Under the pieces are notes generated by a model. That model ran no database searches. It was given only the letters and a program-made list of their open reading frames with translations, and was not told the origin of the DNA. From B1 sp964443415 (GTDB lineage Bacteria > Bacteroidota > Bacteroidia > UKL13-3), in assembly GCA_964443415.1 (NCBI GenBank), contig CAYUDC010000052.1, positions 1 to 17,877 of the forward strand: a DNA stretch of 17,877 nt. The letters are read 5' to 3'. This document shows positions 1-7,325 of this stretch, in pieces (the first letter of the stretch is position 1; every line of letters begins with the position of its first letter). Made by a program: the position numbers and the translations under genes.

Positions 1-407
1 TTAGAAGGTATCCTTCATTTGATGCCTACCTGCAAGAACACAAGGGTTTTAAACTAAATGTGCTAGACACCCACTTGCCAGTATTTCATTACAATTATGT
101 GCGTAGACCAGAACACATGAGTCAGAAGGCAGAGTTTTTTGAGAAGTTCTGGCATAACGACCAATACCTCGAGAAAAAATATGTGGAGAAAAAGGCATTT
201 GATTATTACAATGGTATCGACCGCGTAAAGCTCTATCCAGGAACACATCCGGCATTAATGAAAAGTGAGGTAGATAAGGAAGATTGGGAGTTTGATCCTT
301 CAAAAATTACCAAAATAATGCCGGCCAAAGACAAGCTCATTTATTTCTTTGAAGATTTACTCAATTATCGATTTGGCGATTATAAAAACTATAAAAAGAT
401 TGGATAG
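1..407 (+). CDS. Glycosyltransferase, probable family 2, C-terminal part (5' truncated by window edge)
   Basis: The reading frame is open from base 3 with no stop, so the gene begins upstream of the window; a GTG at 60 is internal and not a convincing start. About 134 residues are visible. The segment HYNYVRRPEHM followed by a lysine, then WHND and later PGTHPALM, resembles the C-terminal end of a Bacteroidota glycosyltransferase-2 type, where a H-Y-x-x-V-R-x-P-x-x-M motif, a WHDD-like motif and a GTHP motif follow the catalytic GT-A domain. The catalytic domain itself, with its DxD motif, is not in the window, so donor and acceptor cannot be inferred. The tail is rich in lysine and aromatic residues and ends with a TAG at 405-407. 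A flavoprotein gene follows 20 bases later on the same strand and may be cotranscribed. The family call rests on motif recall, not on a search. Confidence 0.6.
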   Translation, partial: RRYPSFDAYLQEHKGFKLNVLDTHLPVFHYNYVRRPEHMSQKAEFFEKFWHNDQYLEKKYVEKKAFDYYNGIDRVKLYPGTHPALMKSEVDKEDWEFDPSKITKIMPAKDKLIYFFEDLLNYRFGDYKNYKKIG

Positions 408-427
408 TTATTATTTAAAAGTCCATT

Positions 428-1000
428 ATGCGCATTTGTGTGATTTCGGGAAGTGCCCGGTTAAATAATAATACCATTAGGGTTGCTAAAGCCATCCAAA
501 GATTGTTTGAGAAAGAGCATGTGGTAGAAGTGATAGATTTTATGGAATATGATATTCCATTGATTGCGCAAGGAGGATTAAATGCTAATACACTTTCTAC
601 CTTTCAACAGCGACTGATAAAGTCGATGGATGAGGCGCACATCATTATTCTAATTTCGCCTGAATATAATTGGAGCACCACACCCGAAATCTTAAACATG
701 CTGCATTTGCTGCCTAATAAACCATTTACCCAGTTGTTTAACAATAAAGTGTTTTCGTTTGTAGGGGTCTCAACTGGTAAGGGAGGTAAGGCTCCTGCCA
801 TACACCTCATGCAGATTGTAAACAAACTGATAAGTTTTGGCAACCATGATTCAATCGTTTCCTCTAAAATCTTTGAAGCCCATTTTACCAAAGAAGTTTT
901 AGATGAAAGTGGTCAAAGTTTAGGCAATCCAATGTTCGACAAAGGTCTAGAAGATTACTGTCAGTACACGTTGAGGATGGCAGAGCGTTGGTTTAGGTAA
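428..1000 (+). CDS. NADPH-dependent FMN reductase-like flavoprotein
   Basis: A 190-residue protein with the flavodoxin-like fold of the NADPH-dependent FMN reductase family (PF03358), which usually spans 180-200 residues. The N-terminal beta strand and phosphate-binding loop read ICVISGSARLNNNT (residues 3-16), matching the GSxR-x-x-S/N loop that binds the FMN phosphate. The flavin-ring motif PEYN is at 80-83, followed by TTPEILN. A G-V-S-T-G-K-G-G segment at 115-122 fits the third flavin-contacting loop. No signal peptide is seen, so it should be cytosolic. Members reduce FMN, quinones, azo dyes or chromate; the natural substrate cannot be told from sequence. It follows the glycosyltransferase fragment by 20 bases. 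Its TAA stop (998-1000) directly abuts the stop of gldH on the other strand. Confidence 0.85.
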   Translation: MRICVISGSARLNNNTIRVAKAIQRLFEKEHVVEVIDFMEYDIPLIAQGGLNANTLSTFQQRLIKSMDEAHIIILISPEYNWSTTPEILNMLHLLPNKPFTQLFNNKVFSFVGVSTGKGGKAPAIHLMQIVNKLISFGNHDSIVSSKIFEAHFTKEVLDESGQSLGNPMFDKGLEDYCQYTLRMAERWFR

Positions 1001-1480
1001 CTATCTGGCTAAGGCTGCATCCTCTACACGCATGCCCGCTGCCATAATATTTGGTAGGGTATCTAAACGCATGTTTTGTTCCAAATCAAAATGGTATAAA
1101 CCTTTTTCTTTGAACCTAACCCTTTCCATTACTGGAAGCTGAAAATCAAACAAATCTCCTAATCCTCTTCCCAGCCACTTTCCGTTTAAATCTATCAGAG
1201 TAAGTTCTCTTCTGAAGGAAGTGTCTTTATTGCCTGGTGTTCTTTGGTGAAGCAGTACAAACAAATTACTAAAGGCATAGTCGTTGCTAGCTCTCACATT
1301 TACATACACATTATACACCCTATTGGTATCTTTTATTTCAAAATCAAATCCCAGTTTGTTTTTATAATCCCAACCATAAGACGGAATTTCTTTGTTTTCG
1401 TCCATGATGCGAGCCTCATCGCAAGAAACGAGTGTAACAATTAATGATAGGGTTAGTAAGGTGTTTATGAACGTCCTCAT
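1001..1480 (-). CDS. gldH: Gliding motility lipoprotein GldH
   Basis: A 159-residue lipoprotein. The N-terminus is a short hydrophobic signal ending in the lipobox LVSC, giving lipid-modified Cys20 and a mature chain of about 140 residues. The body matches GldH: the SYGW segment shortly after the lipobox, the FDFEIKDTNRVYNVYVNVR strand pair, a serine/threonine-rich middle, and the GDLFDFQLPV / GLYHFDLEQNMR region near the end. GldH is an envelope lipoprotein required for gliding in Flavobacterium johnsoniae and is also kept in many non-gliding Bacteroidota, so its presence does not prove motility. The start codon overlaps the ricT stop as ATGA (1477-1480), which indicates translational coupling. 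The position directly after ricT and holB is common in the phylum and supports the call. Confidence 0.85.
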   Translation of the reverse strand: MRTFINTLLTLSLIVTLVSCDEARIMDENKEIPSYGWDYKNKLGFDFEIKDTNRVYNVYVNVRASNDYAFSNLFVLLHQRTPGNKDTSFRRELTLIDLNGKWLGRGLGDLFDFQLPVMERVRFKEKGLYHFDLEQNMRLDTLPNIMAAGMRVEDAALAR

Positions 1481-2805
1481 GAAGGATTTTCTGGTTTGGG
1501 TTTATTGCGATTGTTTTGAAAATTGGGTTTATTAGGCCTGTTGTTCCTTGGTTGGTTTTGTGGTGGCCTATTTCTGTTTTCTTGTGATTTTTCTGCTGGT
1601 TGACGAGGGCCTTGAGGCTTTTCGAAGGCTGGTTTCTCTTGTGGAGGCCTTTGATTATTTTGGTTTCTTTGCTGATGTTGTTTTTGCGGGCCTTTTCCTT
1701 TTTTCCTTCTGTCTCGGTCATCTAATCTGGTAAGACTACCGGTTCCCATATCGTTTTTAAACTCTAGGTCGGTGGCCTTTTCAGATTTATTTTGCTTTTT
1801 GTCTTGAACCAAAAGGGGTGGAAATTCACCTTTTTTATTAAGCTCTTTAATATTCCTTACTTCGTTAACCGGCAGGTTTATCCATTCGCCACCAATTTCT
1901 GTGTAAGGAGCAAACCACATCACGCGTTTAAGGATGTCTGTTTTAACCTGTTTGTAAACACGGTTGTCTTCAAAGGTTAAACTGATATTATTTTCTTCTG
2001 GAAACTCTTTTAAAGCTTCTAAATAAGAATCTAATTCGAAGTTTAAACAACATTTTAACTTACCACATTGACCGCTTAACTTTAATGGGTTTAAAGATAA
2101 GTTTTGATATCGGGCAGCATTGGTATTAACCAGTTTAAAGTCGGTAAGCCAAGTACTGCAACATAATTCTCTACCGCAAGAGCCAATGCCTCCAAGTCTG
2201 CCAGCCTCTTGACGATAGCCAATTTGGCGCATTTCTATCCTCACTTTAAAGGAGTCGGCAAGTTTTTTAATCAGTTCTCTAAAGTCAACTCGTTCTTCTG
2301 CGGTATAATAAAACGTTGCTTTTCTTCTGTCTCCTTGATACTCTACGTCACTAAGCTTCATGCTTAGGCCTAATTCCATGGCAAAAGACCTAGCTTTGTA
2401 CATGGTAGGAATTTCTAACTCTTTGTTTTCCTTATGCTTGGCAATGTCAGCCTCATTTGCTTTTCGGAGTATTTTCTTAAAATCGGTATCATGTTCGCTA
2501 CGGTTATACTTTTTTAGTTGAAGTTTAACCAACTCCCCTTTAAGATTTACCTTGCCAATATCATAACCATTTTCTACTTCTACCACCACGTATTCATTCA
2601 CAAAAAACTCATTGAGGTTTTGCGCGCGATAAAACTCTTTGCGTGTGCCTTTAAATTGTACTTCTACAATATCAAAAGGTTTCATATGTGGTGGCAATTC
2701 CATTTCTGCCAACCAATCATAGGTGTTTAATTTATTGCAGCCACCACTGCTGCACCCTCCGCTGCAACCCCCTCCGGTGCTGCAACCGCCTGATCCACAT
2801 CCCAT
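1477..2805 (-). CDS. ricT: PSP1 domain protein, RicT (YaaT) family, with Cys-rich N-terminus and basic disordered tail
   Basis: A 442-residue protein in three parts. Residues 1-24 form a Gly/Ser/Cys-rich tail with cysteines at 3, 8, 14, 18 and 23. Residues about 25-330 hold the PSP1 domain, with the family's conserved cysteine clusters GSCGRELCC (208-216) and GQCGKLKCC (245-253). Residues about 335-442 are a low-complexity, strongly basic tail rich in Pro, Gln, Asn and Arg, with imperfect RPPQ repeats, likely disordered and possibly RNA-binding. In Bacillus subtilis RicT works with RicA and RicF in an Fe-S-containing complex affecting RNase Y-dependent mRNA maturation; partners in Bacteroidota are not evident here. 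It lies between holB (64-base gap) and gldH (4-base ATGA overlap). The start at 2803-2805 is chosen because it includes the Cys-rich tail typical of Bacteroidota homologues. Confidence 0.85.
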   Translation of the reverse strand: MGCGSGGCSTGGGCSGGCSSGGCNKLNTYDWLAEMELPPHMKPFDIVEVQFKGTRKEFYRAQNLNEFFVNEYVVVEVENGYDIGKVNLKGELVKLQLKKYNRSEHDTDFKKILRKANEADIAKHKENKELEIPTMYKARSFAMELGLSMKLSDVEYQGDRRKATFYYTAEERVDFRELIKKLADSFKVRIEMRQIGYRQEAGRLGGIGSCGRELCCSTWLTDFKLVNTNAARYQNLSLNPLKLSGQCGKLKCCLNFELDSYLEALKEFPEENNISLTFEDNRVYKQVKTDILKRVMWFAPYTEIGGEWINLPVNEVRNIKELNKKGEFPPLLVQDKKQNKSEKATDLEFKNDMGTGSLTRLDDRDRRKKGKGPQKQHQQRNQNNQRPPQEKPAFEKPQGPRQPAEKSQENRNRPPQNQPRNNRPNKPNFQNNRNKPKPENPS

Positions 2806-2869
2806 ACTATTTTATATTTTTTAACTAAGTAAGGTTCAACAATATTGCCGTACAACGGCTAATTTATAG

Positions 2870-3991
2870 TTAAGCTAGCTTTGCAGTTCGCTTTAACTGA
2901 GTGCCAATATACAAAGAAAGATTTAAAAATTGGATTTTAACATTGGCATTTCGCTCTATGTAAATCATGGTATCATCCAGACTTTGAAGAATGTCACTTA
3001 AATTATCCTGGTGTATAAAGTTTGAAAATTTGACAATAAAGGCCAATTCATGCTCATTTACCCTTAGCAGTTGTTTGTCGCCATATTTGTAGATAAATGC
3101 TGCACGCATCATTTGAGAGGTATAGCCCATAAAATTCTTAACATACTCTCTGCCAGTATCATTTATTTCATCTACCCATTTTTGTAACTCATCCATTTTG
3201 CCGCTAAAACAGCATCGCATCCAATTGCTATATTTCTCAAAATAACCATCGTGTTCGGTTTTTAGTAATGACAGGGCAAAATTATAATTTCCGTCACTTA
3301 ACCTAGCAATATCACTGGCCTTCTGGTCATCACATTGATGCATATGTACCAATGCACTTTTTATTGCCTCGTCTGTAAGTTTAGGTACTTTAACTGTTTG
3401 CGCCCTGCTTAATATGGTTGGTAAAATTTTCTCTGTGTTTGATCCAACCATGATAATCAGCGTGCCAACTGGTGGCTCTTCAAGTAATTTTAACAGGATA
3501 TTACCTTCCTTTACCAATAACTCTGGTTGCCAGATTATTTGGGTTTTGTATTTCGCTTCATAACTGGTGAGTGATAATCTATGGATGATATCCCTACACT
3601 CGTCGGCGGTAATATTACCTTGCTTGTTGGCTTTCGTATCTAAATCACTTAGCCAATCAAAATCACTCAAATAAGGGTTTGCTAAAAATGTTTCTCTCCA
3701 TTCTGCTGCAAGTTCATTGCTTTTCTTTATAGGCGAAATGGTAGGAATGGTAAAATGTAAGTCGGGATGAACAAGCTTTTCAAATTTTACACAACTGATG
3801 CAATGACCACAACTATCTGCTTCTTGCGGCTGCAAACAATTTACAAATTGAGCAAATGCAATAGCCAAAGCCAAGTTTCCACTGCCCTCTGGCCCAACAA
3901 ATAACTGGGTATGACTAATTCTGCCCGCTTTGGCCATATTTATCAACTTATCTTTAAGTTGCTCTTGACCAATTATTTCCTTAAAACGCAT
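2870..3991 (-). CDS. holB: DNA polymerase III delta-prime subunit (clamp loader)
   Basis: A 373-residue clamp-loader subunit of the AAA+ type. The N-terminal FKEIIGQEQLKDKL is the usual opening of DnaX/HolB proteins. The P-loop position reads GPEGSGNL (33-40), with Asn in place of the catalytic Lys, as expected for the non-hydrolysing delta-prime. Cysteines 52, 61, 64 and 67 form the zinc-binding module of the family. The DEAE-box position is degenerate (IWQPELL, about 153-159), but LLKLLEEPP (166-174) and the LSRAQT sensor segment (194-199) are clear. The C-terminal part is helical and matches the collar domain loosely. It acts in the replisome with DnaX and delta to load the sliding clamp. 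It heads a minus-strand group with ricT and gldH. Confidence 0.9.
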   Translation of the reverse strand: MRFKEIIGQEQLKDKLINMAKAGRISHTQLFVGPEGSGNLALAIAFAQFVNCLQPQEADSCGHCISCVKFEKLVHPDLHFTIPTISPIKKSNELAAEWRETFLANPYLSDFDWLSDLDTKANKQGNITADECRDIIHRLSLTSYEAKYKTQIIWQPELLVKEGNILLKLLEEPPVGTLIIMVGSNTEKILPTILSRAQTVKVPKLTDEAIKSALVHMHQCDDQKASDIARLSDGNYNFALSLLKTEHDGYFEKYSNWMRCCFSGKMDELQKWVDEINDTGREYVKNFMGYTSQMMRAAFIYKYGDKQLLRVNEHELAFIVKFSNFIHQDNLSDILQSLDDTMIYIERNANVKIQFLNLSLYIGTQLKRTAKLA

Positions 3992-4077
3992 AAGCTTTTC
4001 GTTACCTTTTGTTGTTATTTTCTGACTTAATATTTAGTAATAATATCGACATATTAAATTTTTATTAAGACAAAGTT

Positions 4078-4085
4078 TACCTTTG
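4078..4085 (+). promoter_or_regulatory. Candidate Bacteroidota -7 promoter element
   Basis: TACCTTTG is an exact match to the Bacteroidota -7 consensus TAnnTTTG. It lies 9 bases before the ATG of the zinc-ribbon gene at 4095, so a transcript starting about 7 bases downstream would be nearly leaderless. I see no TTTG at the expected -33 position, only an AT-rich stretch, so the element is supported by its -7 half and position alone. Confidence 0.45.
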
Positions 4086-4094
4086 TACAAATAT

Positions 4095-4277
4095 ATGGGT
4101 GGGCAGATAATAAAATACAAGCTGCGTTCACATTGCCCAAATTGTGGGTCGTGGGATTTAGAGCGTATCAAAAGACCTTTCTGGGCAAGGTTCTTTTTTT
4201 TCTTTGTGCATTTAAAGACCTTCTGGTGCAGAAGGTGCTTTAGTATTATTACCTGTTTTAAGAAAGATGAAAATTAA
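4095..4277 (+). CDS. Small zinc-ribbon protein of unknown function
   Basis: A 60-residue basic protein. Two CxxC pairs, CPNC at residues 14-17 and CRRC at 45-48, frame a central aromatic segment with five consecutive phenylalanines (33-37). This fits a treble-clef or zinc-ribbon fold that binds one zinc ion; a further cysteine is at 54. The Phe-rich segment could instead be a short membrane-touching or core strand. I chose the ATG at 4095 because the in-frame upstream TTG at 4083 lies inside the candidate -7 element and would make a poor start. The gene is divergent from holB and ends 46 bases before the first fucosidase, on the same strand. The family is not recognised; the cysteine pairing is what makes it look real rather than a chance frame. 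Confidence 0.6.
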   Translation: MGGQIIKYKLRSHCPNCGSWDLERIKRPFWARFFFFFVHLKTFWCRRCFSIITCFKKDEN

Positions 4278-4323
4278 TTGGTGTTTGTGCCATTAATTTT
4301 AAATTGCCTTTTCAATTTATCTT

Positions 4324-5799
4324 ATGAAAAGGTTCCTGCTTATTAGTATCGCTTTATTAATCTCTACATTTCTATTTTCACAGCATAGTGAAGACGAGAA
4401 GTATGTGCAAGAAACAGATTCACTTGCTCTTTTGAATATACAACAATGGCAAGGTTTAAAGTTTGGTTTGCTCATGCATTGGGGGCCTTATAGCCAGTGG
4501 GGTATCGTAGAATCTTGGTCTATCTGCCCCGAAGAATATGGCTGGTGTGAAAGAAAAATGGGTGCCAACCCAGGAAATTATGTGGCTTATAAGAAGGAAT
4601 ACGAAAACCTCCCATCCACTTTTAATCCATCTCGGTTCAACCCAGAAAAATGGGCATTGGCGGCTAAGGATGCTGGAATGCGTTATGTAGTTTTTACAAC
4701 AAAGCACCACGATGGTTTTAGCATGTTCGACTCTAAATACACCGATTATAAAATTACTGGTCCTGCTTGTGCTTTTGCATCGCACCCAAAAAGCAATATT
4801 ACCCTAGAAATTTTTGATGCTTTTAGAAAACAAGGTTTATGGACTGGAGCCTATTTTAGTAAACCCGACTGGCATCATCCTAATTACTGGGATACAGCCT
4901 ATCCGCCCAGAGATAGAAATGTTAATTATGAACCAGAATCTAACCCAGATAAGTGGAGTAGTTATGTGAATTTTACCCATAACCAAGTGCTCGAACTTTT
5001 AAAAGATTATGGTAAAGTAAATATCCTTTGGTTAGACGGTGGGTGGGTATCCAAGAAATCTAAAGAAGAAATAAAATCTTGGTACGACGAACAGTTTAAA
5101 GAAAGTAAGACTGGATATGTCATTCATAGAAATATCAACCAAGATATTTTAATGGATGAATTGGTAACAAAAGCCAGAGCATTGCAACCTGGTTTAATTG
5201 TGGTTGACCGAGCCGTGCATGGAAAGAATCAAAATTATTTGACTCCAGAAAATAGAGTACCCGCAAAGGCACTTCCTTATCCATGGGAGAGTTGTATTAT
5301 TTCTGGTGGTGGTTGGGCTCATACCCCCAATGCTAAGTATATGTCGGGAAGAGAAGGCATTCATTTATTGGTGGATATTGTTTCTAAAGGAGGCAATCTA
5401 CTGCTGAATATTGCACCAACACCAGAAGGCGAATGGCAAGAAGGGGCTTATCAACTATTACAAGAATATGCCGCATGGATGAAGGTAAATCAACAAGCCA
5501 TTTATCAAACACATGCTTTATTTCCCTTTAAAGAAAAGCAGGTTTGTTTTACTCAAGATTCTACGGGCAGAACCAATTTTATATACTTACAAGATAAAAG
5601 TGAAACAACAGTGCCCGAGCAAATTCAAGTTTCTTCACATTGCCCAAAAGCAGGTTCAACTGTTACTTTATTAGGGTCGACCCAAAAACTTGTTTGGAAA
5701 AAAAGTGGTAGAGGTTGTATTATTTATCTACCAAAGTCTCTGCGTAAAGCCATGCCATGCCAATACGCTTGGGTGTTTAGTGTAGATCAAATTGAATAG
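4324..5799 (+). CDS. Alpha-L-fucosidase, glycoside hydrolase family 29 (first copy)
   Basis: A 491-residue exported GH29 enzyme. The signal peptide is residues 1-19, with cleavage likely before Gln20, a common Bacteroidota pattern; there is no lipobox. The (beta/alpha)8 catalytic domain shows FGLLMHWGPYS (HWG 52-54), the fucose-contacting KHHDGF (127-132), and ILWLDGGW with the catalytic nucleophile Asp238. The TPEN and PWESC segments downstream contain candidate acid/base glutamates that I cannot separate. From about residue 400 a beta-sandwich domain follows. GH29 enzymes are retaining and release alpha-L-fucose. There is no recognisable type IX secretion C-terminal domain, so a periplasmic location is likely. 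The gene converges with the mutarotase gene of the fucose operon, 12 bases apart. Linkage preference cannot be read from the sequence. Confidence 0.92.
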   Translation: MKRFLLISIALLISTFLFSQHSEDEKYVQETDSLALLNIQQWQGLKFGLLMHWGPYSQWGIVESWSICPEEYGWCERKMGANPGNYVAYKKEYENLPSTFNPSRFNPEKWALAAKDAGMRYVVFTTKHHDGFSMFDSKYTDYKITGPACAFASHPKSNITLEIFDAFRKQGLWTGAYFSKPDWHHPNYWDTAYPPRDRNVNYEPESNPDKWSSYVNFTHNQVLELLKDYGKVNILWLDGGWVSKKSKEEIKSWYDEQFKESKTGYVIHRNINQDILMDELVTKARALQPGLIVVDRAVHGKNQNYLTPENRVPAKALPYPWESCIISGGGWAHTPNAKYMSGREGIHLLVDIVSKGGNLLLNIAPTPEGEWQEGAYQLLQEYAAWMKVNQQAIYQTHALFPFKEKQVCFTQDSTGRTNFIYLQDKSETTVPEQIQVSSHCPKAGSTVTLLGSTQKLVWKKSGRGCIIYLPKSLRKAMPCQYAWVFSVDQIE

Positions 5800-5811
5800 T
5801 AATTGTTTTAC

Positions 5812-6141
5812 TTAGAGTTCAAAAATCTTCTCCATTAATTGCCATTTCTCACCTGGCTTTGCGCCAGGCAAGGCTTGTTGGTATTGCCACATTAAGGTTT
5901 CCCACTCCTGAACTTTTGGATTATTTAAATCCATTTGCTTTTTGGTTTCAAAACTAAAATCATCTGTAGTTTCTAATAGCATCACTAATCTATTGTGCAC
6001 TCTATAGATATCGCAAACCAAAATACCGCTTTCTTTTATTTGAGTTAATACCTCCGGCCATACCGCTTTATGATAAGCCTCGTAGTCATTTATCAAGGCC
6101 GGGTCGTCCTTTAGGTCGAGAGCTAGTAAAAATTTTTTCAT
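5812..6141 (-). CDS. L-rhamnose mutarotase-family protein (RhaM/DUF718), likely L-fucose mutarotase
   Basis: A 109-residue single-domain protein of the RhaM family, a dimeric alpha-beta barrel fold of about 100-110 residues. Diagnostic segments are YEAYHKAVWPEV (20-31), with the family's conserved His and WPE, the strand pair ILVCDIYRVHNRLVMLLET, and the aromatic WETLMWQYQQ segment. RhaM interconverts anomers of L-rhamnose; similarly folded members are found in fucose clusters and are annotated as fucose mutarotases. The start overlaps the fucP stop as ATGA (6138-6141), so the two are translationally coupled. Placement last in an operon with a fucose permease and a sugar kinase, and next to two fucosidases, supports L-fucose as the substrate. 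This is inference from context: GH29 releases the alpha anomer, and a C1 kinase would need a defined anomer. Confidence 0.85.
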   Translation of the reverse strand: MKKFLLALDLKDDPALINDYEAYHKAVWPEVLTQIKESGILVCDIYRVHNRLVMLLETTDDFSFETKKQMDLNNPKVQEWETLMWQYQQALPGAKPGEKWQLMEKIFEL

Positions 6142-7325
6142 GGATTATTTTCTTCAAGGGTTTTAGAGGCTGCAAAAGCAATGATTAAAAAGCATATCCA
6201 TGGAACGGCAAATGCCCATGCAATACCAAAACTATCTGAAATAGCGCCCATGGCAAGCGGTATAAAGGCGCCTCCCACAATCGACATGATTAAAAGTGAA
6301 GATCCAAAACGTGTATCGGCGCCCATGTTTTTTATGCCCATGGCAAAAATACTTGGAAACATAATAGACATAAAGAACTGGGTGCTTATCAATGCATAGA
6401 TGCTAAATTCTCCACTTCCAAGAATCACCCATAACAACAATGCCATATTGATAAGGCAATAGTAAAGTAAAAGTTTTTCGGCTTTTATAAATTTCATCAT
6501 AGCTGCACCTATAAATCGCCCTAACATAAAAAGTAATAGGCCTAATGATAAGTATAATGCGCCTGTTTCATTATCAATACTCGCTTGTTGGGTAACATAC
6601 CTAATAAAAAAGCTCCCTATACCTACTTGAGCCCCCACATAAAAAAATTGGGCCAGCACTCCCATTCTTAATTGGGGGTATTGCCAAAGTCTTTTCCATG
6701 AAAAAGGTAAGCTTTGCGTTTGATCAGTCTCTTGTACTTGTGGTAACTTTATCTTTAAAAAGACCATCATTACGATTAAAACAATACCTCCGATTACTAC
6801 ATAGGGGATGCGCGTGCTGTCTGCACTTGCTTCGGCATCCGATAAAATAAATTTACTTCCAAATAAGGCAGCTAAGGTGGCACCCAATCCATTAAATGCT
6901 TGTGCAAAATTTAACCTTTGTGCACTTGTGTTTGGGTCGCCCAAGATGCTTACATAAGGGTTGGCCGCAGTTTCTAAAAGTGTAATGCCGCTGGCAATAA
7001 TAAAGAGCGCCAATAAAAACAATGGATAGTAGGCCATTGCTGCTGCAGGGTAAAACAGAAATGCACCTGTTGAGAAAAGTAAAAGACCCAAAACAATGGT
7101 TTTTTGATACCCAAATCTTTTAATGATAAATCCACCTGGAAGAGCCATTAAAAAATAAGCAATATAGAAACTAGAATCTACCAATGCCGATTGCATGTCA
7201 TTTAATTGACAAGCTTTCTTAAGTTGTGGAATGAGAATGGGATTTAAGTTATGCGCCAAGGCCCATAAAAAAAACAAACTCATGATGGCCAACAGCGGCG
7301 TGTTTAAATTGTATTTTTTTACCAT
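6138..7325 (-). CDS. fucP: L-fucose permease FucP-like, major facilitator superfamily
   Basis: A 395-residue membrane protein with about 12 hydrophobic segments, of the FHS sugar transporter family to which E. coli FucP (438 residues) belongs. Shared landmarks are SLFFLWALAHNLN near the start, FYIAYFLMALPGGFIIKR (53-70), LLETAANPYV (116-125), RLNFAQAFNGLGA, LAQFFYVGAQ and GIKNMGADTRFGSSLLIM. Glu118 aligns with FucP Glu135. The position of FucP Asp46, implicated in proton coupling, is Pro29 here (NLNPILIPQ instead of NLNDILLPQ). The start overlaps the upstream fusion gene by 7 bases (ATGGTAA) and the stop overlaps the mutarotase start by 4, so this is the middle gene of a three-gene operon. 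It probably imports L-fucose; a different deoxy or hexose sugar is possible given the changed residue. Confidence 0.85.
   Translation of the reverse strand: MVKKYNLNTPLLAIMSLFFLWALAHNLNPILIPQLKKACQLNDMQSALVDSSFYIAYFLMALPGGFIIKRFGYQKTIVLGLLLFSTGAFLFYPAAAMAYYPLFLLALFIIASGITLLETAANPYVSILGDPNTSAQRLNFAQAFNGLGATLAALFGSKFILSDAEASADSTRIPYVVIGGIVLIVMMVFLKIKLPQVQETDQTQSLPFSWKRLWQYPQLRMGVLAQFFYVGAQVGIGSFFIRYVTQQASIDNETGALYLSLGLLLFMLGRFIGAAMMKFIKAEKLLLYYCLINMALLLWVILGSGEFSIYALISTQFFMSIMFPSIFAMGIKNMGADTRFGSSLLIMSIVGGAFIPLAMGAISDSFGIAWAFAVPWICFLIIAFAASKTLEENNP

Noticed and set aside
1416..1721. A 101-residue open frame opposite or beside the ricT tail and gldH start
   Set aside because: It is a frame-shifted reading of the low-complexity ricT tail; lysine/asparagine-rich with no domain, and ricT and gldH fully explain the DNA.
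2847..2859. Small hairpin GCCGT-aca-ACGGC between holB and ricT
   Set aside because: The stem is only 5 base pairs and no T run follows on either strand, so it is not supported as a terminator or riboswitch.
3870..3900. Loss of the Walker A lysine in HolB as a sign of inactivation
   Set aside because: Delta-prime subunits commonly lack ATPase residues; the change is normal for the family.
4190..4202. Run of eight Ts in the zinc-ribbon gene as a programmed frameshift site
   Set aside because: The frame continues normally to a second CxxC pair and a stop; no alternative frame product looks meaningful.
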